This document shows, piece by piece, positions 5,464-14,047 of a DNA stretch of 22,732 bases. The DNA is from an uncultured Lachnospiraceae bacterium (GTDB taxonomy: Bacteria; Bacillota; Clostridia; Lachnospirales; Lachnospiraceae): positions 1-22,732 of the forward strand of contig CAJUKV010000048.1 of NCBI GenBank assembly GCA_910587305.1, written 5' to 3'. The notes under the pieces are model-generated. The model was not told where the DNA came from and searched no databases. It saw only the letters and a program-made list of their open reading frames with translations. The stretch's first letter is position 1. Each line of letters starts with the position of its first letter. A program made the position numbers and the translations under genes.

Positions 5464-6735
5464 TCACGGCAGCAGAATACAAAACTCCGTATAACTTTTT
5501 CCATCGCTTTTTACGTTGATTTTCCCCTTATGGTTTTTGACGATAGATTCCGCAATGGAAAGTCCCAGTCCGTAGCCGCCCGACTGCCTGCTTCTGGAAC
5601 TGTCGAGCCTGTAAAATCGTTCAAAAATATGCTTCTGGTCTTTGCCATCGATACCCTTTCCGGTATTGTGAACCAGGAGCTGTTTTTTGTCTGAAAAGGG
5701 GGCGAGAGAAATTGTGATACATCCCTTTGCGTCCGAATATTTAAAAGCATTGTCTAAAAGAATCGTGACAAGCTGTTTGATATTTTCCTCGTTTCCATAT
5801 AAAGACAGGCCGTCGGCAATCTCAAATGAGTATTTTTTCTCATATTCATATGCCAGGCTTTCAAAGGAAAGGGCGGTATTTCTTACCGCTTTGCTTAAGT
5901 CAAAGTTTTGGAAGGCGTTTTTTTCATTACCGGCATCTAAGCGGGCCAAATCAAGGAGGCTGTTGATCAGAGTCTTCATACGTCCGCTTTGCTCGAGGAT
6001 ATAATTCAGCCATTTATTATTGGGCAGGGCGCTTTCTAACACTTCCGCGTTGGTTGTGATGATGGTCAGAGGAGTTTTTAATTCGTGGGAAGCATCGGCA
6101 ATAAATTGTTTCTGTCTGTCGAAGGCTTGCTGTACCGGTTTCGTGATCCAGCGGGACAGGAAAATAACCGGTACCAAAATAATCAGCATACCGGCAAGCC
6201 CAACCCACAGACATATTCTCCAAAGCTGCATGGACATTTCCCGTTCCGGCCCATAATCCAGGAAATAAATGGAGGTGCCGTCCTTGGAAGGGACATACAG
6301 ATATAGATAACCGGAAATTCTGCCTTTGGCCTTGGGATTTTTTAAAATTGTGTCAGCCAGGGTAAGCAGGCTGCTTTCCGACAGGTTTGGGTTTCCTTTT
6401 GTGGAGATTTCAACGGCCTGGCCGGAGCTGCTATAAAGGACTGAAAAAATCCGCATATTGTTAAACCAGTCATTTGGAGGTTTGTCCGGTTTAAAATTCG
6501 GAGGCACTTCACCAGGCGTAAGGCTATCGCCGGCCCGGGGCCCGCCCGGATGGGATTCCCCGGCAAGGAGAGTTGCAATGCTTTGGTTTCGGATATACTT
6601 GGATAACAGATCAAAGCCCCGCTTTTGGCTGGAGGCCGTCATGGAAATATTTAATATCAGTAAAATGATAAAAAAGATAAAGCCAATGCATGACATAGTA
6701 AGCAGGATGAATCGACGCTGCAGTTTTTTAATCAT
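5464..6735 (-). CDS. Sensor histidine kinase of a two-component pair
   Basis: This is a 423-residue membrane kinase. The start at 6735 (MIKKLQRRF) follows GGAGG; an ATG at 6747 (MEVS) is less well placed. Hydrophobic segments at residues about 9-30 and 172-194 enclose an extracytoplasmic domain of about 140 residues with a Pro/Gly-rich stretch (GGPRAGDSLTPGEVPPNFKP). The dimerisation box is FIADASHELKTPLTI with phospho-acceptor His217. The ATPase part has the N box (IKQLVTILLDNAFKYSD), G1-like NTGKGI, F box (IFERFYRLDSSRSR) and G2 (GGYGLGLSIAESIVKNHKG). It lies 68 bases downstream of its response regulator. The divergent triple-adaptor exporter next door is the obvious target, suggesting it senses a transported or envelope-active compound (inference). 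Confidence 0.92.
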   Translation of the reverse strand: MIKKLQRRFILLTMSCIGFIFFIILLILNISMTASSQKRGFDLLSKYIRNQSIATLLAGESHPGGPRAGDSLTPGEVPPNFKPDKPPNDWFNNMRIFSVLYSSSGQAVEISTKGNPNLSESSLLTLADTILKNPKAKGRISGYLYLYVPSKDGTSIYFLDYGPEREMSMQLWRICLWVGLAGMLIILVPVIFLSRWITKPVQQAFDRQKQFIADASHELKTPLTIITTNAEVLESALPNNKWLNYILEQSGRMKTLINSLLDLARLDAGNEKNAFQNFDLSKAVRNTALSFESLAYEYEKKYSFEIADGLSLYGNEENIKQLVTILLDNAFKYSDAKGCITISLAPFSDKKQLLVHNTGKGIDGKDQKHIFERFYRLDSSRSRQSGGYGLGLSIAESIVKNHKGKINVKSDGKSYTEFCILLP

Positions 6736-6803
6736 TGAAACCTCCATGTTCCTAATAACCCGCAAATTTGGGCGTTAAGCACAAATTTATATATTGGGGA
6801 AAT

Positions 6804-7484
6804 TCATTTTTCACAGTTTTCCTCCAATTGATATCCCACACCGCGGATCGTTCTGATTTGCGTGCCTGTTCCTAAAAAGGTTAATTTTTGTCTGAGGAAA
6901 GAAATATAAACTTCAATATTATTGTATTCCGCATCACTGTCCGGTCCCCAGATTTTTTCAATCAGGAGGTTTTTGGGCATAACCCGGCCCGCGTTATTTA
7001 AGAGCAGTTCTATGAGCTGGGATTCTTTTAAACCAAGCTTTAGGGAGTCGGAACCGCAGCAAAGCTCCATGGCGCTTTTATTAAAAGACAGATCTCCGCA
7101 GGTAAGGATTTCCTCATTGTATGCCGCGCTGCGCCGGGAAAGGGCGCGGATTCTGGCAAGCAGTTCGCCTGTGGAAAAGGGCTTTGCAAGATAATCGTCA
7201 CTGCCTGCATCCAGGCCTGTAATGATATCAGATACCTCCGATTTGGCAGTGAGAATAATTATGGGAGTCGTGATGTGCTCTTTGCGGAGGGTTTTTAATA
7301 TGGACAGCCCGTCAATGCCGGGAAGCATGATATCTAACAGGATCAGGTCATAAATCCCGGAGCGGGCATACGCAAGTCCATGGTTCCCATGATAAACCGC
7401 GTCAACATGATAGCGGTTCTGTTTTAAAATTTCCGTCAGGGCATCTGCCAGCGGCTTTTCGTCTTCTACCACTAAAATTCTCAT
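6804..7484 (-). CDS. OmpR/PhoB-family response regulator
   Basis: This is a 226-residue cytosolic DNA-binding regulator, normal length. The start at 7484 follows a strong GGAGGGGGG site. The receiver domain (1-115) shows the acidic pocket VVEDE, phospho-acceptor Asp51 in LILLDIMLPGIDG, Thr in IIILTAK and Lys in YLAKPF. The C-terminal winged helix (about 130-222) has LKLGLKESQLIELLLNNAGRVMPKNLLIEKIWG and the wing TIRGVGYQLEE. It is the first gene of the leftward regulator/kinase pair. It probably binds the TTCA direct repeats upstream of the divergent exporter operon at 7771-7797 (inference). Confidence 0.93.
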   Translation of the reverse strand: MRILVVEDEKPLADALTEILKQNRYHVDAVYHGNHGLAYARSGIYDLILLDIMLPGIDGLSILKTLRKEHITTPIIILTAKSEVSDIITGLDAGSDDYLAKPFSTGELLARIRALSRRSAAYNEEILTCGDLSFNKSAMELCCGSDSLKLGLKESQLIELLLNNAGRVMPKNLLIEKIWGPDSDAEYNNIEVYISFLRQKLTFLGTGTQIRTIRGVGYQLEENCEK

Positions 7485-7529
7485 TTTTATCCCCCCTCCA
7501 TTCCGAAGTGTTTTACGCTGAGGAGAAGA

Positions 7530-7548
7530 GCGAAATGTCAGATTTCGC
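7530..7548. repeat. Small perfect hairpin upstream of the response regulator
   Basis: GCGAAAT-GTCAG-ATTTCGC forms a perfect 7-bp stem, 46 bases upstream of the response regulator start on its strand. It could lie in that gene's leader. Confidence 0.35.
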
Positions 7549-7565
7549 TTGCCACCTTACTCCTT

Positions 7566-7598
7566 CCCGCATATCGCAAGCTTTGTTTGCGACACTGC
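7566..7598 (+). repeat. 33-base dispersed hairpin repeat, copy B
   Basis: It matches the unit at 3593-3625 over its full length with a handful of substitutions and is followed by CAGGC-GAA-GCCTG, another small hairpin at 7621-7633. Confidence 0.6.
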
Positions 7599-7669
7599 TT
7601 CTGAACCGGACTACATACAACAGGCGAAGCCTGTAAGTTAATCCTGTAGACAAATCCTATTGTTATATA

Positions 7670-7689
7670 CCGCGGGTTACGCGGTTTTT
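7670..7689 (+). terminator. Possible rho-independent terminator in the divergent interval
   Basis: CCGCG-GGTTA-CGCGG is followed by TTTTTG. The stem is short. It lies upstream of the exporter promoter, so it could insulate the operon from any transcript entering from the left. Confidence 0.4.
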
Positions 7690-7770
7690 GCATGGAGTTT
7701 GTACAGGTTTAGTCTGTAAGTATATATAGTATATCATAAATTTTAAGTGCAAATGGAAATGATAGTTGGT

Positions 7771-7824
7771 TTCACAATTTCTTCATGGTTTTTCAAGATT
7801 ATTTTAAGGATTACATTTTATATT
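7771..7824 (+). promoter_or_regulatory. Candidate exporter promoter with response-regulator direct repeats
   Basis: TTCA recurs at 7771, 7782 and 7792 in TTCACAATTTC-TTCATGGTTT-TTCAAG, spaced 11 and 10 bases, one helical turn, as expected for tandem binding of an OmpR-type regulator. A TATATT -10 at 7819-7824 follows with no good -35, the usual layout for an activator-dependent promoter. The transcript would start around 7831 and carry the 119-base structured repeat. Confidence 0.45.
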
Positions 7825-7841
7825 CATATAGGGGTGTATAA

Positions 7842-7960
7842 AAGAGATGAAGACTTTCTAAGGCGTCAAAAGATGCCGCCTAAGAAAATCTAAGTCATCT
7901 TTCGAAGAATCGCCAACAGTGATTCTCCTGAAATCGTTCATGTATTTTTGCGCCGCAAAG
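7842..7960 (+). repeat. 119-base structured repeat, copy 1 (exporter leader)
   Basis: It is nearly identical to 18729-18847 and the same length. It folds into a long stem (AGATGA and TTTCT arms closing on TCATCT, with tip GGCGTC-AAAA-GATGCC), a second stem (AGAATCGC/GTGATTCT) and a 3' tail ending GCCGCAAAG. Differences between copies keep the stems paired. It may be a mobile repeat or a structured leader RNA. Confidence 0.7.
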
Positions 7961-7988
7961 TAAAAAAATGGAGAAGGGCCGGGAAGAG

Positions 7989-10181
7989 ATGAAGATGTTG
8001 ATAAAAAGAAAAAAGCAAATAGAAGAAAAGGAAAAACCGGAAGAAGAAAAAGAAAAGTCATCAAAAGAAAAAGGGAAAAGCCGGAAGAAAAGCCGGATTA
8101 TTTTGTGGGCGGCAGGGGTACTTATCATTGCGGCAGGCATTGCCGGTTTCTTTTTCATAAAATCTAAGAACATTGAAAGGCAGATAAATATGCCTCCTTC
8201 CATGAATACCCGGGAAGAAGGTGTTGTATCGGCAAGCGGATTAACGGCAGTGGGGATGCTGGATGAGACTTGGGAATTGGATTTTTTACAGACAGCTCTG
8301 TATGTGGAGGATAGCTATCTTTCCACGGGCGATGAGGTAGAAAAAGGAACCGCTGTTTTTAAGGTTTCCGACGAGACGTTGCAAGAGGCGAGAAAAGAGC
8401 TGGAAAATGCGGTGACGGAGGCTGAGCTGGCCTATCGGCAGGGGGTCATTGACTATGAAGCCGGGGTGATTGACGCCCGTGTGGCAAACGAGAACGCGGC
8501 GGTAAATAAAAAATACGGTCAGGTGCAATATGATAATGCGGTAAGCGAAGCGGCGCAAAATGTCAAAGATCTGGAAAAGCAGATAGAGGAAGCCGGAGAG
8601 CTGGTGGATGAGTATTCGAAATCGGTAAATGAAGATTATTACAGGACTTATTATAAGATAGATGAGCTTTATCAGACGTATTATGAGCATTTCGGTCTTC
8701 TTATGGAAACCTACGAAAAATGGGATATCGAAAATAAGGAGAGTCTCTATGGAAATTCTGTACCAAGTTTGGGAGACGGCTCCGGGAACAGTTCCGGAAG
8801 CAGTTTAATGGGAAGCACTTCGGGAAACAGTTCTACCGGAAGCGCTTCGGGAAACAGTTCTACCGGGAGCAGTTTAATGGGAAGCGCTTCGGGAAACAGT
8901 TCTATCGGAAGCGGTTCAATGGGAAACAGTTCAGGAAGCGGCTCACAGATGGAAAAATCATCGGGAGGAGAGGCTTTTCTTAATACATCCTTATCAGATT
9001 CAAATTCCGCGTATGGAGTAATGAATCTTGTATTAGCAGAAGAAAAAACTCCTGGAATAGAAGAAAACATACCGGAAACAGAAAAGAAAGTCCCGGAAGC
9101 AGAAGAAAAGTCTCCGGCGGCAGGGGATAGCGACGCCACGCCGAAAGATAATGAGGATAAGATGCCCGAGGGCTTCGGGCAGCAGGAGACGCCCGGCGGA
9201 GCAAAAAGCGGCGACGCTATGGGGGGAGGATACAGCGAAAGCGAGACGCTTTTATCCGTATACAATCTTTTGGATGAGATGGTGAAGCAGGAAGGGGAAG
9301 AGTACGAAACCGCGCTTAAGAACTATGAGACTGCCAGGAAAACGGCGCAGGCAGGACTGGAAAAAGCGCAGAGCAATCTTGCGTCCCTAAAAGCGGAGCT
9401 TGTAACGGCCCGGACAGAATATGAAAAGCAGCTTATCACCTGCCAATCGGATTATGAAATTACGCTGGCGGAAAGCGATAATGCGCAGGCGGTATATGAG
9501 GTTACTTTGGAGAGCCTTAAAGAGACTCTTAACTCTTTAGAAAATGAGAAAGAAGAAGCGGCGGAAAATCTTGCCCTTTTTGAGGAGGTAATCGGAGACG
9601 GGTATTTTTATACCCAAAGCGCAGGGACGATAGTGTTAAACGGCGTCAGGAAAGGCGACTATCTGTCAGGAGAAAGCCTGATAATCGCTTACAGCAATCC
9701 GGAAAATGTTTCCGTATCGGCAAACGTGGATCAAAGCGATATTGCGGAAATTGCCATAGGAGACAGCGTTTACGTTGTGATCAGTAAATACGGGAACTAT
9801 CAGGGGAAAGTAACCATGATCAATCCCGTCACCCAGGGCCAAAGCCGTACCTCCGTTACCTATCAGGTAACCGTTACGCTGGAAGGCGGTGTGAGCGCTT
9901 TGGATTCCAATCTCACGGCTTACGTATACTTTGGAATGTTAGATGAGAATATCCAAGAAATGCAAAATATGCCGCAGGATGGAGACAGTTTTGGGGAAAA
10001 AGGCAAAAATGCACCGGAAGGGGGAAATATACCGGGAAACGGATCGGGATTGGAGGATACAAAAGGCGCACCGGGGGCGGATGACAGACCACAAACGGAA
10101 GAAAATTCATGGCAGGAGAAAATGGCGGAGGAGGGGGATAATGGATTTCCTGAAAACGGGAGAAAGGAAGACGGGCAATGA
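7989..10181 (+). CDS. HlyD/MacA-like membrane fusion protein 1, with Ser/Gly/Asn-rich insert
   Basis: This is a 730-residue membrane-anchored adaptor of an ABC exporter. ATG 7989 follows GAGAAGGG; ATG 7968 in frame, just after the structured repeat, has no ribosome site but cannot be excluded. A highly charged Lys/Glu cytoplasmic head (1-36) precedes one membrane segment (about 37-57). A first lipoyl-like half (YLSTGDEVEKGTAVFKVSDETLQEA) leads into a coiled coil. The coil is broken by a Ser/Gly/Asn-rich repeat block (nt 8776-8967, units like GSASGNSSTGS) and a Glu/Pro-rich block. A second coil, the returning half (GTIVLNGVRKGDYLSGESL) and a beta-barrel (SVSANVDQSDIAEIAIGDSVYV...) follow. The tail is Gly/Glu/Pro-rich. 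The family is usually 350-450 residues. It overlaps the next gene by four bases (ATGA). Confidence 0.85.
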   Translation: MKMLIKRKKQIEEKEKPEEEKEKSSKEKGKSRKKSRIILWAAGVLIIAAGIAGFFFIKSKNIERQINMPPSMNTREEGVVSASGLTAVGMLDETWELDFLQTALYVEDSYLSTGDEVEKGTAVFKVSDETLQEARKELENAVTEAELAYRQGVIDYEAGVIDARVANENAAVNKKYGQVQYDNAVSEAAQNVKDLEKQIEEAGELVDEYSKSVNEDYYRTYYKIDELYQTYYEHFGLLMETYEKWDIENKESLYGNSVPSLGDGSGNSSGSSLMGSTSGNSSTGSASGNSSTGSSLMGSASGNSSIGSGSMGNSSGSGSQMEKSSGGEAFLNTSLSDSNSAYGVMNLVLAEEKTPGIEENIPETEKKVPEAEEKSPAAGDSDATPKDNEDKMPEGFGQQETPGGAKSGDAMGGGYSESETLLSVYNLLDEMVKQEGEEYETALKNYETARKTAQAGLEKAQSNLASLKAELVTARTEYEKQLITCQSDYEITLAESDNAQAVYEVTLESLKETLNSLENEKEEAAENLALFEEVIGDGYFYTQSAGTIVLNGVRKGDYLSGESLIIAYSNPENVSVSANVDQSDIAEIAIGDSVYVVISKYGNYQGKVTMINPVTQGQSRTSVTYQVTVTLEGGVSALDSNLTAYVYFGMLDENIQEMQNMPQDGDSFGEKGKNAPEGGNIPGNGSGLEDTKGAPGADDRPQTEENSWQEKMAEEGDNGFPENGRKEDGQ

Positions 10182-12088
10182 AAGAAAAATGGAAAAAGGA
10201 TAGGAAATTTCGCAGAAATTGTATTCTTGCCTGTCTTATTTTCACCATCCTGTCGGGCGCCTCTTTGTATACCCTGTTTATTCAGCCCAATTTAAACACG
10301 GAAACCTATGTTTATAAAGAAGAAACGGTGTTAAGGGGGGATTTGATTCTTGGAATCATGGAGAGCGGCAGTTTGTCATTAGGGGAAAGCTCCGTTATGT
10401 ATGAGCTGGGTTTAAAGCTGAATGACGAGGAAGAAAATGAAGACGACGAAGACGAGGAGGAAGATGAGGAAAACGCTCAAAAATATCTTGAGATTGAAGA
10501 GGTATACGCGGTCAGCGGACAGCGTATCAAAAAAGGGGATGCGCTTTTTCAGCTGGAGGATAGCAGTGTCAGCGGGGTAGAAAGAAAATTGGAGTCGGCC
10601 CTTACCGAGGCAAAGATCACGCTGGCAAACGCGCAGACCCAATATGATATCTCCATGTTAAGCGCCCAAAGCGCCTACGAGAGCAGCGTAAAGGAAGGAA
10701 GCCGTGCCGCAGCGGATTATCAGGCGGCCCTTACGAAAGGTGCGGAAAAGATTAAGAGCCTGGAAGGGGAAATCAGGATATTGGAACTGGAAATTGCCAT
10801 GGCCCAGGAAAAGCTTGTGGACGAGGAACTGCTTAACTCCTATGAGGAAGCAAAAACGGCATATACCAGGGCGAAAAATAAATACGAAGAAACGGATTTA
10901 CATAATTCCACGGCATATACCAGTAACCTTTCCGATTATCAGGAGACGGAGAGTCAGCTGGAAACGTTGGAAGAGGAACTGCAGGGATACAGGGATACCA
11001 TTACGGATAACCAGGCGGAAATCGAAAAAAAGCAAAAGGAAATCGAGAAGGCCGGGATGTCTCAGGTTGTGGACAATCAGAAGGCGGAAAATAACTATCA
11101 ATCCGCATCCCTGTCAGGGGATCTGGCAAAGGAGGTTTACGATTACTCAGTGAATTCTTTGTCCGATGCGGTAGAACAGGCGCAGAAAGAGCTGGATGAG
11201 ATTCAGGCAAAGCTGGATGCCTTCCATGCCTTTGTAGGAAAAGACAATCGAATTTATGCGCCGGAGGACGGGCTGGTCACCGGCGTGTCCTACGAGGCGG
11301 GGGATAAGCTGACGGACGCAGGGGCTATGCTTACTTATGCGAAAGAGAATGAATATACGGTGAATATCGACGTGTCGGAGGAAGACGTTGCGGCGATTTC
11401 CGTGGGCGATTACGTGGAGCTTTCCTTCAGGGCTTATCAGGATCAGACATGGGAGGGAGTGATTACCGGTATCACAACCACATCCACCTCGGATCACGCG
11501 TCTACCATAAGCTATCCTGTGACGATTCTGGTAAAGGGAGACACCTCTTTGCTGTATGGCGGAATGACGGCGGATGTTACTTTTGTGACGGAATCGGCAA
11601 AGGATGTGCTTTATGTATCTAAAAAAGCCGTATTTGAGGAAAACGGCGTCAGCTATGTTTATAAAAAGGACGCCGGAGGAAAAGGGACGGAAGAACGGGT
11701 GAAAACCCAGGTGGAAACGGGCTTTTCCGACACGGCCTTCGTTGAGATTGTAAGCGGGCTTAAGGAGGGCGACGTTGTATATATTGAAAGCCTTATGAAC
11801 GTAAATTCGGAAAAGTCGGAGGAAGAAAGTAAAAAAACCGCTTTTCCGACGGAAGGAACAGATTCCCCGCAGGAAGGCACGGATGGGGACATGGGAAATT
11901 TTCCGGAGAATTTTCCGGGCATGAATGGGGAAATGCCGGATATGGAAAATGGCTTTCCGGGCATGAATGGGGAAGCGCCGGACATGGAAAATGGCTTTCC
12001 GGGAATGGACGGGGGAGTACCGGATATGGGCGGCGATTTTGAAATGCCCGGAGGCGGCGGGCCAATGGAAAATATGTCCGGCAGATAA
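10178..12088 (+). CDS. HlyD/MacA-like membrane fusion protein 2, with acidic stretch and Met/Pro/Gly repeat tail
   Basis: This is a 636-residue second adaptor, translationally coupled to the first through ATGA. The N-terminal basic segment and one membrane helix (about 14-34) are followed by a strand region (VLRGDLILGIMESGSLSLGE). An unusual acidic run lies at residues 83-99. The first lipoyl half (VYAVSGQRIKKGDALFQLEDSSVSG) leads into a long coiled coil (about 135-345). The return half is RIYAPEDGLVTGVSYEAGDKLTDAGAML, then a beta-barrel (VNIDVSEEDVAAISVGDYVELSF) and a MacA-type membrane-proximal domain (VLYVSKKAVFEENGVSYVYKK, VETGFSDTAFVEIVSGLKEGDVVYIES). The tail contains three 14-residue repeats. 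It resembles the third adaptor in domain order but not in length. Confidence 0.87.
   Translation: MKEKWKKDRKFRRNCILACLIFTILSGASLYTLFIQPNLNTETYVYKEETVLRGDLILGIMESGSLSLGESSVMYELGLKLNDEEENEDDEDEEEDEENAQKYLEIEEVYAVSGQRIKKGDALFQLEDSSVSGVERKLESALTEAKITLANAQTQYDISMLSAQSAYESSVKEGSRAAADYQAALTKGAEKIKSLEGEIRILELEIAMAQEKLVDEELLNSYEEAKTAYTRAKNKYEETDLHNSTAYTSNLSDYQETESQLETLEEELQGYRDTITDNQAEIEKKQKEIEKAGMSQVVDNQKAENNYQSASLSGDLAKEVYDYSVNSLSDAVEQAQKELDEIQAKLDAFHAFVGKDNRIYAPEDGLVTGVSYEAGDKLTDAGAMLTYAKENEYTVNIDVSEEDVAAISVGDYVELSFRAYQDQTWEGVITGITTTSTSDHASTISYPVTILVKGDTSLLYGGMTADVTFVTESAKDVLYVSKKAVFEENGVSYVYKKDAGGKGTEERVKTQVETGFSDTAFVEIVSGLKEGDVVYIESLMNVNSEKSEEESKKTAFPTEGTDSPQEGTDGDMGNFPENFPGMNGEMPDMENGFPGMNGEAPDMENGFPGMDGGVPDMGGDFEMPGGGGPMENMSGR
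11912..12037 (+). repeat. Three tandem 42-bp coding repeats in adaptor 2
   Basis: Units at 11912-11953, 11954-11995 and 11996-12037 encode FPGMNGEMPDMENG, FPGMNGEAPDMENG and FPGMDGGVPDMGGD. The first two differ at only a few bases, showing recent expansion; the third is more diverged. Confidence 0.8.
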
Positions 12089-12151
12089 AAGCCGAAGCAA
12101 TCTTGTAGAAAGGAAATTGCGCCCTGACAGGCTTTGTAAAAAAATGTTGGT

Positions 12152-12182
12152 GCAGTGTCACAAGCAAAGCTTGCGCCATATG
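12152..12182 (-). repeat. 33-base dispersed hairpin repeat, copy C
   Basis: Read on the minus strand it gives CATATGGCGCAAGC...CTTGTGACACTGC, matching copies A and B. It sits between adaptor genes 2 and 3, inside the presumed operon, enclosed by ACAGGC/GCCTGT arms at about 12127 and 12196. Confidence 0.55.
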
Positions 12183-12225
12183 ACAATAGACTTTGCCTGT
12201 TGTACACAGGGGGGATATAGATGAG

Positions 12226-13926
12226 ATGAAAGAAAAGTTAAAGCGGTTTATCAAAAATTGCAAACCGGAAAAAGGGAAGAATTTAAAGATATGGCTCTTT
12301 GTTCTGACATTGCTTTTTGCGGCTATGACGGCGGGCATTATCACGCTGTTATTTTCCAAAGAAGATAAAGTCCTCTACAGGGAAGCCCAGGTAAAAAAGG
12401 GAAATCTGGCAAAGGGGGTTACCGAAAGCGGGAGCGTGGATGTGGGCACTGCCACACAGACCTTTGAGTTGGATATCAGCGAATTTACAGGCAGCGAGAG
12501 TTTTGCATTCGGTGCGGGAGGCGTCGGCGGCAGCGGAGGAACAGGCGCTTCGGGCGGCGATATGATGATGGCTATGATGCCGGGAGCGTCGGGTGCGGAA
12601 AGTTCGGCAGGCACGGACAGACAGCTGGAAATTGAGCAGGTATACGTGGAAGCCGGACAGGAGGTTGACGTCGGGACACCGATTTTAAAGCTGACACAGG
12701 ATAGCGTAGAGGGAATCCGCACAGAGCTTTCTCGGGATGTGACGGACGCAGAGCTGGTTTATCAGCAGGCGCTTACTTCGCAAAAACAGGCGGAAACGGA
12801 TGCGGAGGGAGAATACAAGCTCAATTCCCTCTATGCATCTTATTCTCAGGCGGAGTACGACGAGACGGTTGATGCCCTTACGGAAGAGGTGGAAAAGGCA
12901 CAGGAAACTCTTACCGATACACAGGAGGAACTGGAAAAGGCACAGGAGGAGTTAGCCGAAAAGGAGGCGCTTCTTACGGAAGAAAAAAAGGCGCTGGAAA
13001 ACGCCCTTTTCACTGCGGAGGGAACGGACAAAGAAAATGCCCTTTACTGGTGGATTATAGCCTGGCAGACTGTTGACGACGCCCGTAAAATGGCGGATAC
13101 TCTGTCAGATGAGATCGAGCGGCTGAAGGAAGATATTGAGGATTACGGTGAGAAAATAACGGAAAATGAAAGGGCCCTTGCCCTGGCAAAGAAGGACTTG
13201 GAAAGCGGGGAGATTACTGCCAGAGGAGAACTGGATAAGAGAAATTATAATGCCAGGAATGCGCAGGAGATTTATAATGTTGCCATGGAGCAAAGCGCTT
13301 TTCAAACGGAAAGGGCAAAGGAAGAGTATGAGAAGGCGGCAAAGAAGCTGGAAGAATTTGACGCCGTCATCAAGGAGCAGGTTATTTCGGCGGATGCCTC
13401 CGGCGTGATTACGGAGGTTTATGTAGCGGCGGGGGATTACCTTACCAGGAACAAGGATTTGATTAGCCTGAATAACTATGATGAAGTTACCATTACGGTT
13501 TCCGTAGAGGAAGAGGATTTGGAGACGGCAGCTCTTGGAAATACGGCAAATGTGACGCTGGCCGCCTTTGAGGATGAGGTGTTTACGGGAACGGTTACGG
13601 AAATCGGGGATGCGGAAATAGACAGCAATACCAATAAAACCATGTATTCGGTAACGGTAACCGTGCCAAATACCGGCAGCATTTTGTATCAGGATATGAC
13701 GGCGGAAGTTACCTTTGTTACGGACGAAGTGTCCGAGGCGCTTTATGTTCCGGTCAGGGCGGTGACAGAGTCGGACGGGGAAAGTTATGTCAGGGTGAGG
13801 CAGGAAAATGGCGCAATTGTCACGAAAAAGGTGACCACCGGCTTTTCGGACGGCATTAACATAGAAATAAAAGAAGGGCTTTTAGAAGGCGAAACCGTAT
13901 TAATGGAGAGCAAGACAAAGGGTTGA
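12226..13926 (+). CDS. HlyD/MacA-like membrane fusion protein 3
   Basis: This is a 566-residue third adaptor. Start ATG 12226 follows GGGGGG, and a three-codon frame ATG-AGA-TGA at 12221 overlaps it, which might couple or damp initiation. A basic N-terminus and membrane helix (about 21-43) are followed by VKKGNLAKGVTESGSVDVGT. A Gly/Ala/Met-rich insert (nt about 12505-12620, including DMMMAMMPG) precedes a lipoyl half (VYVEAGQEVDVGTPILKLTQDSVEG). A very regular heptad coiled coil runs to about residue 380, then the return half (ISADASGVITEVYVAAGDYLTRNKDLI), beta-barrel (VTITVSVEEEDLETAALGNTANVTL) and MacA-type end domain (ALYVPVRAVTESDGESYVRV, TTGFSDGINIEIKEGLLEGETV). It is the adaptor nearest the permease gene and the most canonical of the three. 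Confidence 0.88.
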   Translation: MKEKLKRFIKNCKPEKGKNLKIWLFVLTLLFAAMTAGIITLLFSKEDKVLYREAQVKKGNLAKGVTESGSVDVGTATQTFELDISEFTGSESFAFGAGGVGGSGGTGASGGDMMMAMMPGASGAESSAGTDRQLEIEQVYVEAGQEVDVGTPILKLTQDSVEGIRTELSRDVTDAELVYQQALTSQKQAETDAEGEYKLNSLYASYSQAEYDETVDALTEEVEKAQETLTDTQEELEKAQEELAEKEALLTEEKKALENALFTAEGTDKENALYWWIIAWQTVDDARKMADTLSDEIERLKEDIEDYGEKITENERALALAKKDLESGEITARGELDKRNYNARNAQEIYNVAMEQSAFQTERAKEEYEKAAKKLEEFDAVIKEQVISADASGVITEVYVAAGDYLTRNKDLISLNNYDEVTITVSVEEEDLETAALGNTANVTLAAFEDEVFTGTVTEIGDAEIDSNTNKTMYSVTVTVPNTGSILYQDMTAEVTFVTDEVSEALYVPVRAVTESDGESYVRVRQENGAIVTKKVTTGFSDGINIEIKEGLLEGETVLMESKTKG

Positions 13927-14047
13927 AAGAAAACCTCTTCATCTGTTGACTTTAGTCCGCCGGGGAAGCATAGGGCATGTGTTTGAAAAAGAAAGATTTT
14001 ATTCTACTGATTCAAATGCCCTTTGGGCGGCAGAAATGGGGAAAGAC

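Noticed and set aside
8776..8967. Possible CRISPR-like repeat array in adaptor 1
   Set aside because: Repeats are in frame, irregular in length and encode Ser/Gly/Asn; there are no uniform spacers. No CRISPR array is present in the window.
8747..9265. Long minus-strand frame opposite adaptor 1
   Set aside because: It is the mirror of the Ser/Gly/Glu-rich coding repeats; it has Pro/Ser/Leu low complexity and no start signals.
11147..12100. 317-codon minus-strand frame opposite adaptor 2
   Set aside because: It overlaps a well-supported gene and its repeats are the complement of FPGMNGE repeats; no family features.
13927..14047. N-terminal extension of the permease from TTG 13946
   Set aside because: The sequence between adaptor 3 and the permease lacks a ribosome site at 13946. 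It contains a GGGCAT...TTTGAA/TTCAAATGCCC pairing, more like an intergenic hairpin.
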